Origin: Chloroflexota bacterium
GTDB lineage: Bacteria; Chloroflexota; FW602-bin22; JACPRP01
Direction: 5' to 3'
Length of the DNA stretch: 64,000 bases
Assembly: GCA_016210495.1 (NCBI GenBank)
Contig: JACQUC010000200.1
Coordinates: 3,622-67,621, forward strand
The notes below the pieces were generated by a model. That model ran no database searches, was not told where the DNA came from, and saw only the letters and a list, made by a program, of their open reading frames with translations. The position numbers were made by a program, and so were the translations under genes. Below, piece by piece: positions 59,823 through 64,000 of this stretch (positions are counted from its first letter, which is position 1; each line of letters starts with the position of its first letter).

Positions 59823-60851
59823 CTAAGGCAACCGGCTGAACCACATCAGGGAAAGCGTTCCGGCGATGAGCAAGAGTAGAGTCGCGAAGCCCGTGAAACC
59901 AGCCGTAAGCTCGGTCTGCTCTCCCCTGAAGACGAATTCGGTGCTCAGCTTTTCGTAGATCTGGCGCAAATCGGTTTCGCTGTCGGCCTTGAAATACTCG
60001 CCGTCCGTCTCCTCGGCAATGCGTTTGAGCGTCTCCTCGTCCAACCGCACGCGGATAGAGCGTCCGTCGAACCTCAGCACCGTCCCATCCGGGTTGCCCA
60101 CGCCAACCGTGTAGACGCGCACGCCACGATTTGACGCTTGCTTGGATGCTTGCAGCGGAAGAGGTCCCGTGTTGCTCTGGCCATCGCTGAGCAAGACGAC
60201 AATCGCTGGAGCGTAGGTGCCACGAGGCACCGGCGTCCGCACCGGGGTCGGCTCAGGGGCTGCAAGCGAGTCGCGCGATGGTGTTGGCCTGGGCCCGGGG
60301 TCTTCGAAGATCGCATCCAGCGAAGTCAAGATGCCGCTTCCGACGGCCGTGGCACGCTGGAGCGTAAGACGATTGATCGCCGCCAGCACCGCTTCGCGAT
60401 CGCTAGTTGGCGCTTGCACTATCGACGCGTTGTTGCTGAACGAGACGACTCCTATGCGAACGTTCTTGGGTTGCTTCTCCACAAACGCACGCGCCGCTGA
60501 CCTTGCGGCCTCGATCCGGTTAGGTTTCAGGTCTTCCGCCCGCATGCTGCCCGACACGTCCACCGTGAGAATAACAGTGCCTTGCTGCGACGGCAACATG
60601 ACCGTCGCCACCGGACGCGCCATCGCGAGAATCATCGTCGCCATACCTATCAGGAACAGGGCCGGTGGAATATGGCGTCGAATACCGGGTCCGCGCCCTA
60701 GCGCTTCCCTAACGAGGGAGAGACTGGCGTATCGCAGTGCGTACTTGCGCCTTCTTCGCTGCGCGAGGACATAAGCAAGGATAAGCACAGGCACCAGCAG
60801 CAATGCCCACAACATGTCGAACCAAAGGAAAGACACACCTTCCCCAATCAC
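59823..60851 (-). CDS. BatA-like VWA-domain membrane protein
   Basis: 342 residues starting at GTG. Hydrophobic helices at the N-terminus (MLWALLLVPVLILAYVLA; PALFLIGMATMILAMA) and C-terminus (FATLLLLIAGTLSLMWF) frame a von Willebrand A domain with an intact MIDAS: DVSGSM, then the later Thr/Asp positions (LLSDGQSN). The insert PRPTPSRDSLAAPEPTPV makes it longer than usual. It is the last gene of a MoxR-DUF58-VWA operon, a conserved trio tied to metalloprotein or envelope-stress functions. Confidence 0.88.
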   Translation of the reverse strand: MIGEGVSFLWFDMLWALLLVPVLILAYVLAQRRRRKYALRYASLSLVREALGRGPGIRRHIPPALFLIGMATMILAMARPVATVMLPSQQGTVILTVDVSGSMRAEDLKPNRIEAARSAARAFVEKQPKNVRIGVVSFSNNASIVQAPTSDREAVLAAINRLTLQRATAVGSGILTSLDAIFEDPGPRPTPSRDSLAAPEPTPVRTPVPRGTYAPAIVVLLSDGQSNTGPLPLQASKQASNRGVRVYTVGVGNPDGTVLRFDGRSIRVRLDEETLKRIAEETDGEYFKADSETDLRQIYEKLSTEFVFRGEQTELTAGFTGFATLLLLIAGTLSLMWFSRLP

Positions 60852-60875
60852 GTATCACACCCCAACTTCACTAAG

Positions 60876-61808
60876 CTAACGCGACGCGCCTCGAGCAAGA
60901 GGGCTGGCGAAAGCCGCCGGCGCCCTCTTATGTTGCTTGCGGAGCATCGCGAAGCGCACGATTTCGCTGGCCAGATCATCTTCAGTGGAAAGATCCAGCA
61001 CGTCAACTCCCAATCGGCCAAACTTAGCTTTCAATTCATTCTCACGGCGCCGCGCGGCCTCAACAAACCTTCTTCTAAAGCGTTTGTCGTGCGTGTCGAT
61101 ATAGAGCTGCTCACCCGTCTCGGAATCCTCGATGATCAGCGGCCCGATGTCGGGCAATTCCACCTCACGCGGGTCGTAAAGGCGAATCGCCAGAACCTCG
61201 TGTCGCTGAGTAAGCGTGCCCAAAGGCTTGTCCCATCCCGGCGTGCTGATGAAATCCGAGACGATGAACACCAGCGACCGGCGTCGAAACGTACGGATCG
61301 CGGCCTGAATCAGTGTTGTCAGGTCCGTGAGCGGGGCGCGTTTCAGGTGCGGCCGGCCCATCAGATCGTTGATAAGGCGCAAGACCTGGAGCTTGCCGCC
61401 CCGTGCTGGAATCACGCCCTCCACACCGTCGCCGTACAGGATCGCGCCCACGCGATTGCCGTGTCTAGTGAGCAGACGCGCCAGCACGGCCACGAAGTCA
61501 ATCAGTAGATCGCGCTTGAGGGCCTGCACCGTGCCGAAATCCAGGGACGGACTCAGGTCGAGCAGGAACCACCCGGTTACCTCGCGGTCTTCCACGTACT
61601 GGCGCACGTACGGTGTCTGCATGCGCGCCGTCACGTTCCAATCGATGTAGCGAATATCGTCACCCAGTTGATACTCGCGGAGGTCCGCAAGATCCAGGCC
61701 GAAGCCATGAAACAGCGTCCGGTAGTCGCCTTGCAGGAGACCATCCAGACGGCGGACCACAGTCCAGTCGAGGCGCTGTAAGATCTTCTCAGGATTCTGT
61801 GCCGACAT
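60876..61808 (-). CDS. DUF58-domain protein
   Basis: 310 residues. The DUF58 core is QLGDDIRYIDWNVTARMQTPYVRQY, followed by a VWA-like fold with DLSPSLDFGT in place of a perfect MIDAS. Cytoplasmic. It is the partner of the MoxR ATPase upstream, whose gene it overlaps by 20 bases, and of the VWA protein downstream. Confidence 0.88.
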   Translation of the reverse strand: MSAQNPEKILQRLDWTVVRRLDGLLQGDYRTLFHGFGLDLADLREYQLGDDIRYIDWNVTARMQTPYVRQYVEDREVTGWFLLDLSPSLDFGTVQALKRDLLIDFVAVLARLLTRHGNRVGAILYGDGVEGVIPARGGKLQVLRLINDLMGRPHLKRAPLTDLTTLIQAAIRTFRRRSLVFIVSDFISTPGWDKPLGTLTQRHEVLAIRLYDPREVELPDIGPLIIEDSETGEQLYIDTHDKRFRRRFVEAARRRENELKAKFGRLGVDVLDLSTEDDLASEIVRFAMLRKQHKRAPAAFASPLARGASR

Positions 61809-62805
61809 TTACGTAGGCCTGTGCTGAGTGTGAAGGGGCCGGAACGTGATCCAGAATCCGCTGTAAGATCATATCGCTGGTGACACCATCGGAAAGGGCT
61901 TCGTACGAGAGGACGAGGCGATGCCGCATAACGTCCAACGCCAGGTCGACGATGTCCTGCGGTACCATATACGAGCGACCGCGGACAAAGGCGAGCGCCC
62001 GACCGCTCAGAATCAAGTTGATCGACGCTCGCGGGCTTGCGCCATACATGATGTACTTGGCAACGTCCTGGATACCAAACTCCTCAGGGTCGCGGGTCGC
62101 AGTCGCCAGTCGCACCGCGTACCAGATCAACGACGGATCGACGTACACCTTGTCTGTTTCGCGCCGGAGTTCGATCAGTTGCTGCGTGGTCACGATCGCA
62201 TTCGCCGATGCGAGTCCTCCCATCATTCGCTCGACGATGACGAACTCGTCGCCCTCGCTCGGATAGTCTACGACGACCTTCATCATAAAGCGATCGACCT
62301 GCGCCTCGGGCAAAGGATAGGTCCCTTCGGTCTCGATGGGGTTTTGGGTAGCCATCACGAGAAACGGTTCGGGCACCCTGTGCGTCTCGCCGCCAATGGT
62401 GACCTGACGCTCCTGCATAACCTCCAGGAGTGCGCTCTGCACCTTGGCGGGGGCGCGGTTTATCTCGTCTGCGAGCAAGAGGTTGGCAAAAACGGGGCCG
62501 AGAGAGGTGCTGAACTCGGCAGTCTTCTGGTTGTAGATGCGCGTACCGACCAGATCGGCGGGCACGAGATCGGGCGTGAACTGGATACGACGAAACGTGC
62601 CGTGCATCGCTTCGGCGAGCGTCTTGATCGTCAGGGTTTTTGCCAGGCCTGGCACGCCCTCGACCAGCAGGTGGCCCTGCGCCAGAATCGCGACCAGTAC
62701 GCGCTCCAGTAAGCTATCCTGCCCCACGATAACCTTTTTGACTTCGTACAGTATTTGCTCCATCAGCGGAGCATCTTCGGGTTTCCTAACGATCTGTTCA
62801 GCCAT
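61789..62805 (-). CDS. MoxR-family AAA+ ATPase
   Basis: 338 residues. Walker A is VEGVPGLAKTLTIK (Ala in place of the usual Gly-Lys pair's second Gly, as in MoxR), Walker B LLADEINRAPAKVQSALLEVMQE, sensor 1 VMATQNPIETEGTYPLPEAQVDRF. C-terminal lid with GASPRASINLILSGRALA. MoxR ATPases remodel or insert cofactors into VWA-linked complexes. First of three overlapping or closely spaced genes. Confidence 0.93.
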   Translation of the reverse strand: MAEQIVRKPEDAPLMEQILYEVKKVIVGQDSLLERVLVAILAQGHLLVEGVPGLAKTLTIKTLAEAMHGTFRRIQFTPDLVPADLVGTRIYNQKTAEFSTSLGPVFANLLLADEINRAPAKVQSALLEVMQERQVTIGGETHRVPEPFLVMATQNPIETEGTYPLPEAQVDRFMMKVVVDYPSEGDEFVIVERMMGGLASANAIVTTQQLIELRRETDKVYVDPSLIWYAVRLATATRDPEEFGIQDVAKYIMYGASPRASINLILSGRALAFVRGRSYMVPQDIVDLALDVMRHRLVLSYEALSDGVTSDMILQRILDHVPAPSHSAQAYVNVGTES

Positions 62806-62829
62806 CTGCCCTCTCCAGTTGCCTTCCCT

Positions 62830-63717
62830 CTAATAAGGCGGCGAACCTAATGCGCCGGCGGCGGTCTCCATAGGCACGGCGAAACCGATGCCGATGAAAA
62901 CGTCCTGCTCGGTCGGGTTCAGCAAAGCCGTGACGATGCCGACCACTTCGCCGTTGCGGTTGAGCAGCGGTCCTCCCGAGTTGCCGGGATTGACCGCCGC
63001 GTCGAATTGAATGAGATTCATCAACGTTTCGCCGGTCTTGGGCGACTTGTAGTTCCGCCCCAGGCCCGAAACGAAACCGGACGAGAGTGAGTTGGTGATT
63101 CCAAAGGGATTCCCCACGGCGACAACTTCGTCGCCGACGTGTAGCGTGTCGGAGCTAGTAAGCGTTGCCGGCACCAAATCGTCTGGAATCACGCTGGGTT
63201 GCAAGACGACAAGGTCGTTTTCCGGCTGTTTCAGCATTATGGATGCCTCCGCTTCGGTGCCATCCGCGAAGAACACGCGGATTTCTTTGGCCTCTCTGAC
63301 GACGTGCAGACTGCTCAGGATGGTCCCGCTGTCGTCGATCACGACACCGGTACCGATCGCCACATCAGGGTTATCCTCGGATTTGGATATTATCGCGTGT
63401 ATGCGCACCAGCGACGGCCGGATGACCTCGTACACCTGCGACGCATACGATGGAGTAGGCGTTGCCGATGCCATCGCTCGCGCCACGGCCGCGTTGATAT
63501 CACGCTGCGTCAGGCGCTGTGGCGGCGGCTTGGTCGAATCGTATACCATCAGCGCCGCCAGCGCGATGAGCATACCCGCGAGAAGTAGAAAGCCGCTGTG
63601 AAAGCGCGTGTAGAACCGACTTAGCCGGGCTCGCAGCACTTCCAACCGTGACGGTGGCGGCTTGGGTTCTTGCTTGGGCTCCCGGCGAATGGGGGGGAAC
63701 GGTCTGTTCGGCCGCAT
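62830..63717 (-). CDS. HtrA/DegP-like serine protease without PDZ domain
   Basis: 295 residues from MRPNRPFPPIRR. N-terminal basic tail, one membrane helix (FHSGFLLLAGMLIALAALMVY), then an S1C trypsin-like domain with the triad His (LSSLHVV), Asp (PENDLVVLQ) and Ser (NPGNSGGPLL). The protein stops at GIGFAVPMETAAGALGS, where a PDZ domain normally begins. Whether this is natural or a truncation is unclear. It is 24 bases upstream of moxR and likely heads the operon. TTGACA with a weak -10 lies upstream near 63820-63850. Confidence 0.85.
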   Translation of the reverse strand: MRPNRPFPPIRREPKQEPKPPPSRLEVLRARLSRFYTRFHSGFLLLAGMLIALAALMVYDSTKPPPQRLTQRDINAAVARAMASATPTPSYASQVYEVIRPSLVRIHAIISKSEDNPDVAIGTGVVIDDSGTILSSLHVVREAKEIRVFFADGTEAEASIMLKQPENDLVVLQPSVIPDDLVPATLTSSDTLHVGDEVVAVGNPFGITNSLSSGFVSGLGRNYKSPKTGETLMNLIQFDAAVNPGNSGGPLLNRNGEVVGIVTALLNPTEQDVFIGIGFAVPMETAAGALGSPPY

Positions 63718-63915
63718 GCTATGACATCCAATCTCGGGGGCGCTCCGCAAGCCCCCCCGTGCAGATTGCTACCCCAGGGGACACAGAAACCATCGTAGCT
63801 TCTGTTAGGATAGCAATTTGATTTTCAATCTTTTTGAAGCCAATGTCAATACCTAGCACCACCCAAATCGACTAGATATCTTCATATGACGAGATCTTAA
63901 CGAATGAGTCAAGTT

Positions 63916-64000
63916 TCATGCAGCCTTGCCCAGTTTGGCCCGGTCGATGATCTGCACGATTTGACGATCTACCTCGGCCAATGCGTCCGCCAACGGCCGC
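63916..64000 (-). CDS. C-terminal end of an unknown protein (cut by the window edge)
   Basis: The frame RPLADALAEVDRQIVQIIDR ending AKLGKAA and TGA runs in from the right edge. Only about 27 residues are visible and I do not recognise them. The bases 63751-63915 between it and the protease gene are AT-richer and probably hold the protease promoter. Confidence 0.5.
   Translation of the reverse strand, partial: RPLADALAEVDRQIVQIIDRAKLGKAA

Overview
The window looks like a chromosome segment of a GC-rich, probably monoderm bacterium, most likely a member of the Chloroflexota. The reasons are secreted proteins with long Thr-Pro linkers, a Tad/Flp pilus locus complete for its inner-membrane parts but with no outer-membrane secretin or TadD, paired MerR-DUF433/DUF5615 genes, and a FecR/HEAT/RodZ-like gene set of the kind seen in that phylum. 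This is an inference from gene content; genus cannot be fixed from the sequence alone.

Layout. 1-9.3 kb: a secreted TolB-propeller/metallopeptidase (cut by the left edge), queF, a Cys/Met-metabolism PLP enzyme, mtaB, a HEAT-repeat protein and a FecR-like membrane protein. 9.3-18.2 kb: a minus-strand housekeeping run (rel, rsmE, prmA, dnaJ, pnp, rpsO, an OmpR-type regulator). Two genes here, rel and the regulator, have good sigma-70-like promoters followed by leader RNAs with terminator-like hairpins. 18.7-31.8 kb: a signalling and pilus block: a soluble histidine kinase, two NarL-type regulators, a degenerate receiver protein with membrane helices, then two Flp pilins, prepilin peptidase, TadE, TadG-like, CpaB/RcpC, TadZ, TadA, TadB, TadC and a DUF192 protein. 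31.8-37.1 kb: two methyltransferase-like proteins, surE, a RodZ-like protein, rimO and a winged-helix protein.

37.36-51.4 kb is the accessory region. A selenocysteine tRNA gene with its own promoter has a tyrosine integrase next to it. An exact 70-bp copy of the tRNA 3' part lies 12.6 kb away and a third, decayed copy lies 1.3 kb further on. I read this as an integrative element of about 12.6 kb in tRNA-Sec, followed by the remnant of a related element. The element carries integrase, a zinc-finger protein, an excisionase-like HTH protein, a primase-polymerase, several unknown small proteins, a subtilisin-like protease, an intact IS630-type insertion sequence and a toxin-antitoxin pair. It has no capsid, tail or terminase genes that I recognise. 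Three copies of a GTCGT-N4 triple repeat and end-specific TGACACCAAAAC repeats are its most distinctive non-coding features.

51.4-64 kb: a decayed integrase-like fragment, a small zinc-binding protein, a chagasin-like inhibitor lipoprotein, rmuC, a PAS histidine kinase, a GYD protein, an FMN-dependent hydroxy-acid oxidase, a frameshifted secreted BNR/DUF11 protein, and an operon of a PDZ-less HtrA-like protease, MoxR ATPase, DUF58 and a VWA membrane protein. The C-terminal end of one further unknown gene is cut by the right edge.
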